Positions 52,008 through 61,269 of a stretch of DNA of 64,000 nucleotides are shown piece after piece. The notes below the pieces were generated by a model. That model did not search any database. It saw only the letters and a program-made list of their open reading frames with translations, and was not told the DNA's origin. This stretch comes from Paenibacillus tritici (GTDB taxonomy: Bacteria; Bacillota; Bacilli; Paenibacillales; Paenibacillaceae). The position numbers and the translations under genes were made by a program. Every line of letters begins with the position of its first letter. Position 1 is the stretch's first letter. The stretch lies in contig NZ_JABMKX010000003.1 in the NCBI RefSeq assembly GCF_013204885.1, positions 1 to 64,000 of the forward strand, read 5' to 3'.

Positions 52008-53102
52008 TTACATATATACGGTGTAATCATTCTCCTGCAGCAGAACTTTGGCCCGCTCCATATCATTCTCCTGACGGAAGGAGAGGCGCATGATGCCGGG
52101 AACATCCTCCCGGCTCTCAATAATCTGCACGTTGCTAAGGTTAATCCCCTGATCGCCCAGCTCCGTAGCAATACGTCCGATGATGCCCGGATGATCGGGA
52201 ACATCAATATGCAGATCGAAGAGCGGAGCTATCATTCCTTTGCGCCGCTCAGGGAGCTGGCTGCGGAAATGATTCGCCTCATGGAAGGCCGACTCAATCC
52301 CCTCCCCATCCCCGCTCTCCAGCAGATGAATAAATGAAGCTACCTCATCGTTCCAGTCCTTGAGCAGACGAAGCATCACTGAGCGGTTATTCAGCAGAAT
52401 ATCACGCCAGATGATCGGATCGCTTGAGGCAATCCGCGTAATATCGCGGAACCCCCCCGCAGCCAGTGTGCTGTACAAGGAGTCCGAATTATCATAGGCC
52501 TGAATCTGATTCACCAGCGCTACGGCAATGATATGCGGCAGATGGCTGATCGCTCCAACAATCTCATCGTGGCGCTCCGGTTCAAGCCGGACAATCTGCG
52601 CTCTCGTATGTAGAAGCAAAGACTCCAGCGCCTGGTATGCAGCTTCCGGCACACCCGGCGGAGGCGTAAGCACATAGTACGCGTTCTCGAACAGTAAAGA
52701 GGAGGCCGCCTCTACGCCCGAGCGCTCCGATCCGGCCATAGGATGACCGCCGATGAAATGTACGCCGGGCAGATCCAGCGTAAGGGCACAAGCGGCAATA
52801 CTGGCCTTTGTGCTGCCGACATCTGTAATAATGCAGCCGGGCTTCAGCGGCAGCTTGCTTAACTGCTGGAGATAGTCCTCAAGCCTGCCTACAGGCACAC
52901 ACAGAAAGATATAATCCGCGTCCAGCGCAGCTTCCTCAAGCGACAGTGTAGCCTGATCGACTACACCTCTGTTAAGATATTTGGTTGCAGATTCAGGGCG
53001 GTGGGCATGGCCTACAACGGTCAGGCCCTCCTTGCCTTTGAAGCAAAGGGCCAGTGAGCCGCCGATCAGGCCGACACCGAAAATTGCTATTTTTGTCGTC
53101 AT
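52008..53102 (-). CDS. tyrA: prephenate dehydrogenase with ACT domain
   Basis: 364 residues. IFGVGLIGGSLALCFKG (NAD-binding), CVPVGRLEDYL, GGHPMAGSERSGVEAA and the active-site His region SHLPHIIAVALVNQI are present. The C-terminal ACT domain (about 295-364: DLHIDVPDHPGIIGRIATELGDQGINLSN) gives amino acid feedback. It makes 4-hydroxyphenylpyruvate for tyrosine. Last gene of the operon here; the aroA (EPSP synthase) gene that follows tyrA in B. subtilis is replaced by a sigma operon. Confidence 0.95.
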   Translation of the reverse strand: MTTKIAIFGVGLIGGSLALCFKGKEGLTVVGHAHRPESATKYLNRGVVDQATLSLEEAALDADYIFLCVPVGRLEDYLQQLSKLPLKPGCIITDVGSTKASIAACALTLDLPGVHFIGGHPMAGSERSGVEAASSLLFENAYYVLTPPPGVPEAAYQALESLLLHTRAQIVRLEPERHDEIVGAISHLPHIIAVALVNQIQAYDNSDSLYSTLAAGGFRDITRIASSDPIIWRDILLNNRSVMLRLLKDWNDEVASFIHLLESGDGEGIESAFHEANHFRSQLPERRKGMIAPLFDLHIDVPDHPGIIGRIATELGDQGINLSNVQIIESREDVPGIMRLSFRQENDMERAKVLLQENDYTVYM

Positions 53103-53156
53103 GTTCTTAGAACTACCTGCCTTCTGTGGTATCGTCAGTTCAGCTTCTGCTTGCAG

Positions 53157-54254
53157 TTATGCACGAATTTCCTGTTCCTGAAGTGCCAGCTCCAGAGCGT
53201 TAATGAAGGCTGTGTTCTGCTCGGCGGAGCCCACGGTAACCCGAAGGTAGGTCGGATAGCAGTGAAAGCCCGTTCTCACGATTAGACCCTGCCGCAGCAG
53301 GGCATCGAAGACTTCCGAGGCCGGCTTACGCACATCCACCATAATGAAATTGCCGTGAGCCGGGAAGGATTCAAGCCCCATACGCTTGAATTCGGCTTGA
53401 AGCTGCACAATTCCCGCACTGTTCAGTGCGCGGCACTGCTGCACGTACTCCTGATCGGAGAGTGCCGCGACAGCCGCGACCTGGGCCAAACGGGTAGTAT
53501 TGAACGGCTCACGCACCTGGTTAATCAAAGAGATGATCTGCGGGCTGGCTACGCCATAACCGATGCGGAGTGCAGCGAGACCGTAAATTTTGGAGAAGGT
53601 ACGGAGTACTACAAGGTTAGGATAAGTATCAATCAGCTTAATCCCGTCAGCGTAACTCAGATCCGTCACATATTCAAAATAGGCCTCGTCCAGCACAACC
53701 ATCACTCCGGCAGGCACTGCATCCAGGAACGAAATCAGAGCCTCCTCCGGCACAATGGTTCCGGTTGGATTGTTCGGATTGCAGATCCAGACGATCTTGG
53801 TCCGCTCTGTAATCTTAGCCAGCATTCCATCCAGATCATGCGTTCCGTTCTTCAGAGGGACTTCAATGGATACCGCCCCTTCTATATCTGCATTGCTCTT
53901 ATATACAGAGAAGGTCTGATCGGCCATAATCGTCTCATCACCAGGCAGGAAAAAGGCCCGGGCAATCAGGGCAATAATCTCGTCCGATCCGCATCCGAAA
54001 ATAATCCGCTCATCCGTAACACCCAGATGCTTAGCAAGCGTTGCCGTCAGCTCGGCGGCAGAGCCGTCCGGATATAAATACAGGTTATCCAGCTCAGCTA
54101 TAATAGCAGCCTTTGCACTTGGCGCAGCCCCGTAAGGGTTCTCGTTGGATGCCAGCTTAATCACTTCGCTTAAGCCCAGTTCCTTCTTGACTTCTTCAAT
54201 CGGTTTCCCCGGCTTATAGACAGGAAGGTCAACGATATTCGGTTTTGGATTCAT
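53157..54254 (-). CDS. hisC: histidinol-phosphate / aromatic aminotransferase
   Basis: 365 residues, PLP-dependent class I fold. GCGSDEIIALIARAF, NPNNPTGTIVPEE, LDEAYFEYV and the PLP lysine motif LRTFSKIYGLAALRIGYG are present. Within the aromatic operon it serves both histidine synthesis and the final transamination to Tyr/Phe, as for B. subtilis HisC. It is 45 bp after trpA. Confidence 0.95.
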   Translation of the reverse strand: MNPKPNIVDLPVYKPGKPIEEVKKELGLSEVIKLASNENPYGAAPSAKAAIIAELDNLYLYPDGSAAELTATLAKHLGVTDERIIFGCGSDEIIALIARAFFLPGDETIMADQTFSVYKSNADIEGAVSIEVPLKNGTHDLDGMLAKITERTKIVWICNPNNPTGTIVPEEALISFLDAVPAGVMVVLDEAYFEYVTDLSYADGIKLIDTYPNLVVLRTFSKIYGLAALRIGYGVASPQIISLINQVREPFNTTRLAQVAAVAALSDQEYVQQCRALNSAGIVQLQAEFKRMGLESFPAHGNFIMVDVRKPASEVFDALLRQGLIVRTGFHCYPTYLRVTVGSAEQNTAFINALELALQEQEIRA

Positions 54255-54299
54255 GGGTGATCCTCGCTCTCCAAAGGTTAATTAGGTCTAAAAAAACCA

Positions 54300-55121
54300 T
54301 TATGGTCTTAATTGTGCCACAAATTCACGAATTTGCAACAGTCCGGCGCTTCTCGTCTGCGGCTCGGCCAGCAAAGGAATGACCTCCTCCACCTTGCGGA
54401 CAATCGCGCTTCCGACTACTACCCCATCGCAGATCTTGGCAAACCGGGATACCTGCTCTCCGGTGGAGATCCCGAAGCCTACAGCGATAGGCAGGTCGGT
54501 AGACCGGCGCACAGACGCAATGAACTCATCTATTCCGCTGTGGAAGGCAGACCGTTCACCGGTCACCCCCAAGGAAGATACACAATAGACAAACCCGCTG
54601 GCACCTGAGACAATCCGGGCAATCCGTTCACTGGAAGTCGGGGCAACCAGCGGAATGAGGTTCACTCCGGCCGCACGGCTGCGTTCACGCATCTCCTCTG
54701 ATTCCTCAACAGGCAGATCGGGAATGATCAGCCCGCTGATCTCATGGGCATCCAGCGCGGCAAAAAATGTATCGAGCCCCATCTGCATCACCGGATTATA
54801 ATAAGTGAACAGGATGAACGGCAGTTCACTGCCGGCCTGGCGGGCTTTCAGCGCCGTCTCCATACAAGTACGGAGATGAACGTTGCTGCGCAAGGCTCTG
54901 GAGGAGGCCCGCTGAATGACCGGACCGTCAGCAAGCGGATCGGAGTAAGGAACGCCAAGCTCCAGCATATCCGCACCGGCAGCCTCCAGCTCAGAAATAA
55001 TATCCAGGGTAGTCTCAAGATCAGGATCACCTACCGTCAGGAAAGGAATCAGAGCAGCCCGGCCTTCTGTCTTCAGCTTTTGAAAGGTCAGATCCATCCG
55101 GTTCGTGGTTTCGGTTGTCAT
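54300..55121 (-). CDS. trpA: tryptophan synthase alpha chain
   Basis: 273 residues. [24 protein letters not shown] holds the catalytic Glu and Asp; [10 protein letters not shown] and [11 protein letters not shown] are further family motifs. It cleaves indole-3-glycerol phosphate, passing indole to TrpB. Its start overlaps trpB's stop by 4 bp. Confidence 0.96.
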   Translation of the reverse strand: MTTETTNRMDLTFQKLKTEGRAALIPFLTVGDPDLETTLDIISELEAAGADMLELGVPYSDPLADGPVIQRASSRALRSNVHLRTCMETALKARQAGSELPFILFTYYNPVMQMGLDTFFAALDAHEISGLIIPDLPVEESEEMRERSRAAGVNLIPLVAPTSSERIARIVSGASGFVYCVSSLGVTGERSAFHSGIDEFIASVRRSTDLPIAVGFGISTGEQVSRFAKICDGVVVGSAIVRKVEEVIPLLAEPQTRSAGLLQIREFVAQLRP

Positions 55122-56317
55122 TGGTTCTGCGCCCCTTCCGTGTACGCCATGATGGATTCAACGTCTTTGTCGCCCCGGCCCGACAGGCAGATGACCACAA
55201 CATCATCCTTGGTCAGTGTCTTGCCCAGCTTCACCACATGGGCAATGGCATGAGCTGATTCCAGCGCGGGAATAATCCCTTCCGTCACGCAGAGCAGCTT
55301 CAGCGCGTCCAGCGCTTCCGCATCCGTAACCGGGACATACTGGGCACGGTGAATATCCTTCAGATAGGAGTGTTCAGGTCCGACACCCGGGTAATCGAGT
55401 CCGGCCGATATGGAATGGGCCTCTATGATCTGTCCATGCTCATCCTGCAGCAGGTAGCTGAGCGAGCCCTGGAACACCCCGCGGGTTCCCTTGCTCATGG
55501 TTGCCGCATGGAACGGTGTATCAATGCCTTTACCGGCCGCTTCTACACCGATCATCGCCACCTGCTCATCCTCCATGAACGGATAGAACATGCCGATGGC
55601 ATTACTGCCTCCGCCTACAGCGGCAACCAGCAGATCCGGCAGACGCCCTTCCGCCTCCAGAATCTGGCGCCGGGTCTCATCTCCGATAATCCGCTGGAAA
55701 TTGCGGACCATCATCGGATAAGGATGGGGGCCAACCGCAGAACCGAGCACATAGAATGTATCCTCAACATTGCTCACCCAGTAACGGAGTGCCTCGTTCC
55801 CGGCATCCTTCAATGTTCTGGAGCCGGAGGTCACCGGAATGACCTCTGCACCGAGCAGCTTCATCCGGAAGACATTCAGCGCCTGGCGGCGGGTATCCTC
55901 TTCGCCCATGAACACCTTGCATTCCATGCCGAGCAAGGCGGCCACCGTAGCTGTAGCTACTCCATGCTGGCCTGCGCCGGTTTCGGCAATCACTTTGGTT
56001 TTGCCCATTTTTTTGGCCAGAATGCCTTGTCCAATGGCGTTATTGATCTTGTGGGCACCCGTATGATTGAGGTCCTCGCGCTTCAGGTAGATCTTGGCGT
56101 CGCCCAGATGCTTGCTTAACCGCTCGGCATAATACAGCGGGGTCTCGCGGCCGGAATACTGCTTCAGCAGATAATCTATTTCCTCCTGAAAGGCCGGGTC
56201 TGCCGAGAATTCGCGGTAGGCCTCCTCCAGCTCAATCAGTGCAGTCATTAAGGTCTCAGGAACGAAGCGGCCTCCAAAAGAACCAAAACGTCCGTCCTTG
56301 TCCGGTACTTGTATCAT
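55118..56317 (-). CDS. trpB: tryptophan synthase beta chain
   Basis: 399 residues. The PLP lysine is in [31 protein letters not shown] and [13 protein letters not shown] are the other typical motifs, and CLSGRGDKD ends the chain. It joins indole and serine. It overlaps trpF by 4 bp, so the whole block is coupled. Confidence 0.97.
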   Translation of the reverse strand: MIQVPDKDGRFGSFGGRFVPETLMTALIELEEAYREFSADPAFQEEIDYLLKQYSGRETPLYYAERLSKHLGDAKIYLKREDLNHTGAHKINNAIGQGILAKKMGKTKVIAETGAGQHGVATATVAALLGMECKVFMGEEDTRRQALNVFRMKLLGAEVIPVTSGSRTLKDAGNEALRYWVSNVEDTFYVLGSAVGPHPYPMMVRNFQRIIGDETRRQILEAEGRLPDLLVAAVGGGSNAIGMFYPFMEDEQVAMIGVEAAGKGIDTPFHAATMSKGTRGVFQGSLSYLLQDEHGQIIEAHSISAGLDYPGVGPEHSYLKDIHRAQYVPVTDAEALDALKLLCVTEGIIPALESAHAIAHVVKLGKTLTKDDVVVICLSGRGDKDVESIMAYTEGAQNQ

Positions 56318-56994
56318 AATTGCTTCACCCTTTCTACGAAAGCTGTCATTTTTATAATATCCTTACTGCCGTTACTCTCCACTCCGCTGGATACATCCAC
56401 GCCATAAGGGGAATATCCGTCCAGCAGCTCATTCACGTTGTCCGGGTGAAGTCCTCCGGCTATAAATAAAGGCAGCCTATGGTTCGCCGCCGCTTGCTGG
56501 TATAGGGGGATTTGCTCCCATTCAAACGTACGGCCAGTACCGCCGCTGCCCTGTGGATCATAAGTATCCAGCAGCAGCGCGTCGATGGTGCCTGCGTAGC
56601 TGTCCAGGAGCGCATGAATGTCTTCCGCAGCATTAGTATCACGGCCGGCAACCGACAGAGCCTTCCACACCTTAACTTGCGGAAATGCCTGTCTGACCTC
56701 CGCGCAAACCTGCGGACTCTCCTGTCCGTGAAGCTGTACGACATCCAGCGGAACAGCTCTCAGCAGCTCTGCCAGCTCTTCGCGATCCGGGTTGACGAAC
56801 ACGCCCACCGAGCGGGGCGCTGTCTCAGACTCCCAATCCCGCAGCTCGGCGATCAGCTCCGCAGCCGCTTCAGCGGTAACTCTGCGGCGGCTGGGGGCAA
56901 ATACCAGGCCGACATAATCCAGCGGCAAACTCTTCATAGATTTTAGCACTTCAACGTCCTGAAGTCCACAGATTTTTACCTGCGTATCAGCCAT
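56314..56994 (-). CDS. trpF: phosphoribosylanthranilate isomerase
   Basis: 226 residues from ATG 56994. [35 protein letters not shown] and [12 protein letters not shown] are the expected motifs of this TIM barrel. The start overlaps the trpC end (56987-56994), which removes a spurious longer in-frame start at 57057. Confidence 0.95.
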   Translation of the reverse strand: MADTQVKICGLQDVEVLKSMKSLPLDYVGLVFAPSRRRVTAEAAAELIAELRDWESETAPRSVGVFVNPDREELAELLRAVPLDVVQLHGQESPQVCAEVRQAFPQVKVWKALSVAGRDTNAAEDIHALLDSYAGTIDALLLDTYDPQGSGGTGRTFEWEQIPLYQQAAANHRLPLFIAGGLHPDNVNELLDGYSPYGVDVSSGVESNGSKDIIKMTAFVERVKQL

Positions 56995-57817
56995 GCCGCT
57001 CACGGTCCTTCCCTGCAGGAAGGGGGCCGAGCAACTGATAGACGGCTTGCTCCACATCCGGCTGGCGCATCAGATATTCCCCCACCAGCACACCGGTTGC
57101 CCGGGTCTTGCTAAGATAAGCGATATCCTCCGGTCCGGTGATCCCGCTCTCGCTGATTACCGGAAGACCCTCCGGAAGCAAGGCTGCCAGCTCCGCCGTA
57201 GCGGAGAGCGACGTCTCAAAGGTCTTGAGATTCCGGTTATTAATGCCCAGCAGGACACCGGGATGTCCGGCTCTGCCGGTAGCGAGTACCATTTCCAGCT
57301 CGGCACGGTCATGAACCTCAATGAGGATGTCCAGTCCAAGCGCGGCGGCGGTATCCGTGAAGCCTGCGAGCTGCTGCGGTGATAGAATCGCCGCAATCAG
57401 GAGAATGGCATCCGCTCCAAGCAGGCGGGCCTCATAGATCTGCTTCTCATCAATGATGAAGTCCTTGCGCAGCAGCGGAAGCTTCACCGCCTCTCTTACC
57501 TGCTGGAGATATAACCCGCTGCCCTGGAAATAATCCTTGTCCGTTAATACAGACAGACAATCGGCTCCTCCCGCTTCGTAGCCCCTGGCAATCGCTACCG
57601 GATCAAAATCGGCACGGATCAAGCCCTTGGACGGCGAGGCCTTCTTCACTTCGGCAATCAGTCCCATCTGCCGGTTCCGCCGTTCCATCAGCGCTGCACG
57701 GAACCCCCGGGTTGCAGGCAGCGCTGCAATGGAACGCTCCGCTTCGCTAATCGACAATCGCGCGCTTAACGCTTCAACCTCTTTTACTTTGGTGGCAACA
57801 ATCCGGTCAAGATACAT
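56987..57817 (-). CDS. trpC: indole-3-glycerol phosphate synthase
   Basis: 276 residues. EVKKASPSKGLIRADFDPVAIA, LLRKDFIIDEKQIYEARLLGADAIL, INNRNLKTFE and VISESGI are present. It closes the indole ring. The ATG at 57817 has AAAGGAG 7 nt upstream, inside the trpD 3' end. Confidence 0.96.
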   Translation of the reverse strand: MYLDRIVATKVKEVEALSARLSISEAERSIAALPATRGFRAALMERRNRQMGLIAEVKKASPSKGLIRADFDPVAIARGYEAGGADCLSVLTDKDYFQGSGLYLQQVREAVKLPLLRKDFIIDEKQIYEARLLGADAILLIAAILSPQQLAGFTDTAAALGLDILIEVHDRAELEMVLATGRAGHPGVLLGINNRNLKTFETSLSATAELAALLPEGLPVISESGITGPEDIAYLSKTRATGVLVGEYLMRQPDVEQAVYQLLGPLPAGKDRERHG

Positions 57818-58847
57818 AATCAAGCTCCTTTGTCATCGCTTTTAACTGTTCCAGTTTGCGGAGTGCCGCACCTGAATCCACAACTTCTCTTGCACGGTCA
57901 ACGCCTTCTCTCAGGGTAGCTGCAAGTCCGGCGACATAGATACAAGCCCCGGCATTCGCTAACACGATATCGCGGTACGGATTCATCTGGCCTTCCAGCA
58001 CGGTAGTAATAATAGCCGCGTTCTCGGCTGCGTCGCCGCCCATGACATCCTCCAGCGGATGCTGGCTGAGGCCAAGCTCCTGCGGCGTAATTTCATACGT
58101 GGTGACTACGCCTTGCTTCAGTTCGGAGACCTGTGTCGGTGCGGAGATGCTGATCTCATCCAGTCCATCCAGGCTGCTGACAATCATCGCCCGTTTGGAG
58201 CCCAGCTCACCCAGTACTCTGGCCACGGTCTCCGTCTTGTTAAGGTCATAGATGCCCATAAGCTGCCGGTCTGCTCCTGCCGGATTGGTCAGCGGGCCCA
58301 GCATATTGAACACTGTCCGCACTCCCAGCTCACGGCGGGGAGCAGCGGCATGCTTCATTGAAGGATGATAGATCTGGGCGAACAGGAAGCAGATGCCGAT
58401 ACTGTCCAGACATTGCCGCGCCTGATCTGCGTTCAGATGAATATTGACGCCTAGCGCCTCCAGCACATCCGCGCTGCCCGCCCGGCCAGAGGCCGAACGG
58501 TTGCCATGCTTGGCAACCCGCACAGAAGCGGCGGAAGAGATGATCGCCGAAGCCGTGGAAATATTGAATTTATGGATGCCGGAGCCTCCTGTGCCGCAGG
58601 TATCCAGCAACTGGCTCCGCTCTGTAAGCACATGAGTCCCGTGGCCGCGCATCGCTTCGGCGAAGCCGGTGATTTCTTCCACGGTCTCTCCTTTGATCCG
58701 CAGAGCCGTCAGCAGTGCCCCGATCTGGGCCGGAGATGCCGCCCCCTCCATAATAGTGCCCATAATCTCACGGGCCTGTGTGCGGGTAAGATCTCTGCCC
58801 TCAATTAGACCGGCAATTCCTGACTGTATTAACTGGCTTGCTTCCAT
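57807..58847 (-). CDS. trpD: anthranilate phosphoribosyltransferase
   Basis: 346 residues. LDTCGTGGSGIHKFNISTASAIISSA is the phosphoribosyl-pyrophosphate site, with KHGNRSASGRAGSADVLEALG and FLFAQIYHPSMKHAAAPRRELGVRTVFNMLGPLTNPA. It adds ribose phosphate to anthranilate. The leader carries the element shared with proA and rex, 143 bp after trpE, unlike the tight spacing of the rest of the operon. Confidence 0.96.
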   Translation of the reverse strand: MEASQLIQSGIAGLIEGRDLTRTQAREIMGTIMEGAASPAQIGALLTALRIKGETVEEITGFAEAMRGHGTHVLTERSQLLDTCGTGGSGIHKFNISTASAIISSAASVRVAKHGNRSASGRAGSADVLEALGVNIHLNADQARQCLDSIGICFLFAQIYHPSMKHAAAPRRELGVRTVFNMLGPLTNPAGADRQLMGIYDLNKTETVARVLGELGSKRAMIVSSLDGLDEISISAPTQVSELKQGVVTTYEITPQELGLSQHPLEDVMGGDAAENAAIITTVLEGQMNPYRDIVLANAGACIYVAGLAATLREGVDRAREVVDSGAALRKLEQLKAMTKELDYVS

Positions 58848-58854
58848 AGTGTTG

Positions 58855-58930
58855 TCCTCCTAAAAGTTTTGTTAGGGGTACTTCCTGAATCAGCTTCGTA
58901 CAAAACTGGCTCCGAAAGCATACGCTAAAA
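58855..58930 (-). promoter_or_regulatory. trpD leader element (shared with proA and rex)
   Basis: Reading toward trpD: CTTTTAGCGTATGCTTTCGG (58930 onward), AGTTTTGT (58907-58900), a variable stretch, then ACAAAACT (58872-58865) and TTTAGGAGGA with the ribosome site. It aligns closely with 15582-15660. The first arm's partner is degraded here, but AGTTTTGT/ACAAAACT is exact. Confidence 0.6.
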
Positions 58931-58990
58931 GTAGTATGGAGCATTCTCTGCTCGGCTCGGCTTCGTAATAACTTCTCTGCTATTCCCGGC

Positions 58991-60544
58991 TCACGGGGTA
59001 TATTCGTACATGTAATCCTGGTTAATGACCTGCTTCTCCTTCACCTCGGCAGGGAACATGGCCTCAGCCATCCGGATCGCCTTCAGCATCCCCTTGGCTT
59101 TGTTCACCGTCTCCTCGTATTCCTTCTCCGGAACGGAATCCCAGACAATCCCTGCTCCAGCCTGCACATAGGCCCGGCCTTTGCGGAAGATGATCGTGCG
59201 GATGGTGATACACGAATCCATATTCCCGGAGAAGCCGAGATACCCGATGGCCCCGGCATAAGCGCCGCGCGCTTCCTGCTCCAGCTCGGCTATGATCTCC
59301 ATCGCCCGCAGCTTCGGTGCGCCCGATACGGTGCCCGCCGGAAGGCAGGAGAGGAAGGCATCGAAGAAATCCTTATCCTCTGCCAGGGTTCCGGTTACAT
59401 TCGAGACCAGATGCATCACATGCGAGTATTTCTCGATCTCCATGAATGAATTGCATTTCACGCTGCCGAATTTCGAGACCCGGCCCAGATCATTGCGGCC
59501 CAGGTCTACGAGCATCAGATGCTCGGCGCGTTCCTTCTCATCCTCCAGCAGCTCTGCGGCAAGCTGCTGGTCCTCTGCCTCTGTTGCTCCGCGCGGCCGG
59601 GTTCCGGCGATGGGCCGGGTCTCCACGCGGCCGCCGTCCACCTTAACCAGCGCTTCCGGTGAGGTGCCGACGATAATCTCCTCATCCATTTTCAGATAAT
59701 ACATATAAGGCGAAGGGTTCAGGGTACGCAGCATCCGGTACACATGCAGCGGGGATACCTCAGTCTCTATATGCATCCGCTGCGACAACACTACCTGGAA
59801 GATATCACCGGCACGGATGTATTCCTTGGCCTGCTCCACATTGCGGATATACTGCTCCTTCGTCAGGTTGGAGTGAATCTCGCCCAGTTCAATATCCTGC
59901 GGAATACTGCGGCGGTTGACGTTCTCCTTCGGGCCTTCCTTCTGCAGCTCCTCCGCCAGATTCTCTAAGCGGCAGCTTAACTCCTCATAATTGGCCCGGA
60001 TATCGGAATCGGTATCGCCATCCTTGATATGCAGATTGCCCACGAGCAGGATCTGCTGCTTCACATGGTCGAAGACGATAATGCGGTCACAGAACATGAA
60101 GCGGATATCATCCATATTCAGATCATCCACGGCATGTGCGGACAGCTTCTCATAATACTGCAGCAGATCATAGCCGAAGAATCCGATGGCCCCGCCCGTA
60201 AACGGCGGCATCCCGTCCAGCTTGGGACTGCGGTAAGAGCGAAGCAGCGCTTTGAGCTCCTCTACGGGTTTGCCTGAGAGCTGCTTTTTCTCACCGCCGA
60301 CCTCCACATGGATTAACCCCTTTTTACCGGAGATCATCAGGAACGGATCACTGCCGATAAAAGAATGGCGCGCCCATTGAATGCCGCCTTCTACGCTCTC
60401 CAGCAAAAATGCGCGATCCTGCTCGGCAAAACGCTGGAACAGGCGGATAGGCGTTTCCATGTCAGCCAGCAGTCTTTTCACGACCGGGATCAGATTATAT
60501 TCGCGCGACAGCGACACCACTTCTTCAATGCTCGGATTCGTCAC
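58991..60544 (-). CDS. trpE: anthranilate synthase component I
   Basis: 517 residues, chorismate-binding enzyme. LLESVEGG near residue 48 is the tryptophan feedback motif; the catalytic motifs are GTRPRGATEAED, HLMLVDLGRNDLGRVSKFGSV, SGAPKLRAMEII and GYLGFSGNMDSCITIRT. The start is GTG 60544 with AGGAGG 8 nt upstream. It makes anthranilate with TrpG, which is not in this operon; in B. subtilis trpG is also outside, in the folate operon. Confidence 0.96.
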   Translation of the reverse strand: MTNPSIEEVVSLSREYNLIPVVKRLLADMETPIRLFQRFAEQDRAFLLESVEGGIQWARHSFIGSDPFLMISGKKGLIHVEVGGEKKQLSGKPVEELKALLRSYRSPKLDGMPPFTGGAIGFFGYDLLQYYEKLSAHAVDDLNMDDIRFMFCDRIIVFDHVKQQILLVGNLHIKDGDTDSDIRANYEELSCRLENLAEELQKEGPKENVNRRSIPQDIELGEIHSNLTKEQYIRNVEQAKEYIRAGDIFQVVLSQRMHIETEVSPLHVYRMLRTLNPSPYMYYLKMDEEIIVGTSPEALVKVDGGRVETRPIAGTRPRGATEAEDQQLAAELLEDEKERAEHLMLVDLGRNDLGRVSKFGSVKCNSFMEIEKYSHVMHLVSNVTGTLAEDKDFFDAFLSCLPAGTVSGAPKLRAMEIIAELEQEARGAYAGAIGYLGFSGNMDSCITIRTIIFRKGRAYVQAGAGIVWDSVPEKEYEETVNKAKGMLKAIRMAEAMFPAEVKEKQVINQDYMYEYTP

Positions 60545-60588
60545 TTGGGTAACCTCCTAGGGTTAGTTAAGGTATTGTCCGAAATACA

Positions 60589-60615
60589 GAAAAACCTCTA
60601 CCGGAGTAGAGGTTT
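60589..60615 (-). terminator. attenuator terminator of the trp operon
   Basis: Perfect 10-bp stem AAACCTCTAC / GTAGAGGTTT (60592-60601 and 60606-60615) with T run, 45 nt before the trpE start. It can also stop read-through from aroH. The TRAP-type site lies 170 nt upstream in the same leader. Confidence 0.85.
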
Positions 60616-60785
60616 GTTGGTAGTCAGTATGTGATTAAGCGCCTCGGACCGGCATGAACCCAATCGAATGCAGCAGATTCTCCTATGGATACAGGAATAG
60701 CGTGTGTGCAACACATAAGTTACCGCTATACAGGTATGCCAAAAAAAGAACACTGACAATCAAAGGTCTGCCCTATCATAAAGTC

Positions 60786-60844
60786 CTGCACTCAGCTCAA
60801 CTATACTCAACTCAACTCATTCTAAACTCTGCTTTACTCGGCTA
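60786..60844 (-). promoter_or_regulatory. TRAP (mtrB product) RNA-binding site in the trp leader
   Basis: Twelve NAG triplets on the minus strand: TAG, GAG, AAG, GAG, TAG, GAG, GAG, GAG, TAG, GAG, GAG, CAG, starting at 60844 and ending at 60786. Spacers are 2 nt throughout except one of 3 nt. Ten are (G/U)AG. This is the form of the B. subtilis TRAP site (11 (G/U)AG repeats), which wraps around the TRAP ring when tryptophan is bound. Confidence 0.88.
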
Positions 60845-60849
60845 ACTTC

Positions 60850-60879
60850 ACTATACATGATGACAGAGGTCATTGACAA
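60850..60879 (-). promoter_or_regulatory. promoter of the trp operon
   Basis: Minus strand TTGTCA (60879-60874), 18-bp spacer, TATAGT (60855-60850). Transcription would start near 60843, so the TRAP site would be at the RNA 5' end. Confidence 0.75.
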
Positions 60880-60897
60880 CCCCGTATACGTAATTTA

Positions 60898-61269
60898 TTA
60901 CTTGCTCTGTGAGAGATCCGGGCGGAGCCGCTGGGCTTCGTTCAGATACACGTGGCGGATATCCCGCTGGGATTTGTCCGTATTCACTTGCACCATCAGG
61001 CGGATACAATTCGGCAAACTGCCCTTTACAGGAATCTCAACCGAACACATCAGCGGCACCATTTCCCAGCCTTCAATCTCGCGGATGGCCCGCGCCGGGA
61101 ACGTCGCATCCAGATCCCCGGTCATCGTAATCCACACACTGCAAATATCCTCTGCGATAACGTCATTACGCTCAACAATTTCTCTAAGCAGAACAACCGT
61201 TTCACGTAAAATTTCCGTTTCATCATTTTGGGTTACGGTTGTTGCACCGCGTATGCCCCGGTTCACCAT
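60898..61269 (-). CDS. aroH: chorismate mutase AroH
   Basis: 123 residues, small trimeric AroH type: RGIRGATTVTQNDETEILRETVVLLREIVE, with DLDATFPARAIREIEGWEMVPLMCSVEIPVKGSLPNCIRLMVQVNT. It makes prephenate for Tyr/Phe. It overlaps aroB's stop by 7 bp. The trp promoter lies between it and trpE. Confidence 0.95.
   Translation of the reverse strand: MVNRGIRGATTVTQNDETEILRETVVLLREIVERNDVIAEDICSVWITMTGDLDATFPARAIREIEGWEMVPLMCSVEIPVKGSLPNCIRLMVQVNTDKSQRDIRHVYLNEAQRLRPDLSQSK

Noticed and set aside
60545..60897. Leader peptide with Trp codons (E. coli-type attenuation)
   Set aside because: No short frame with tandem TGG codons and a ribosome site is seen; the NAG-repeat site fits TRAP instead.
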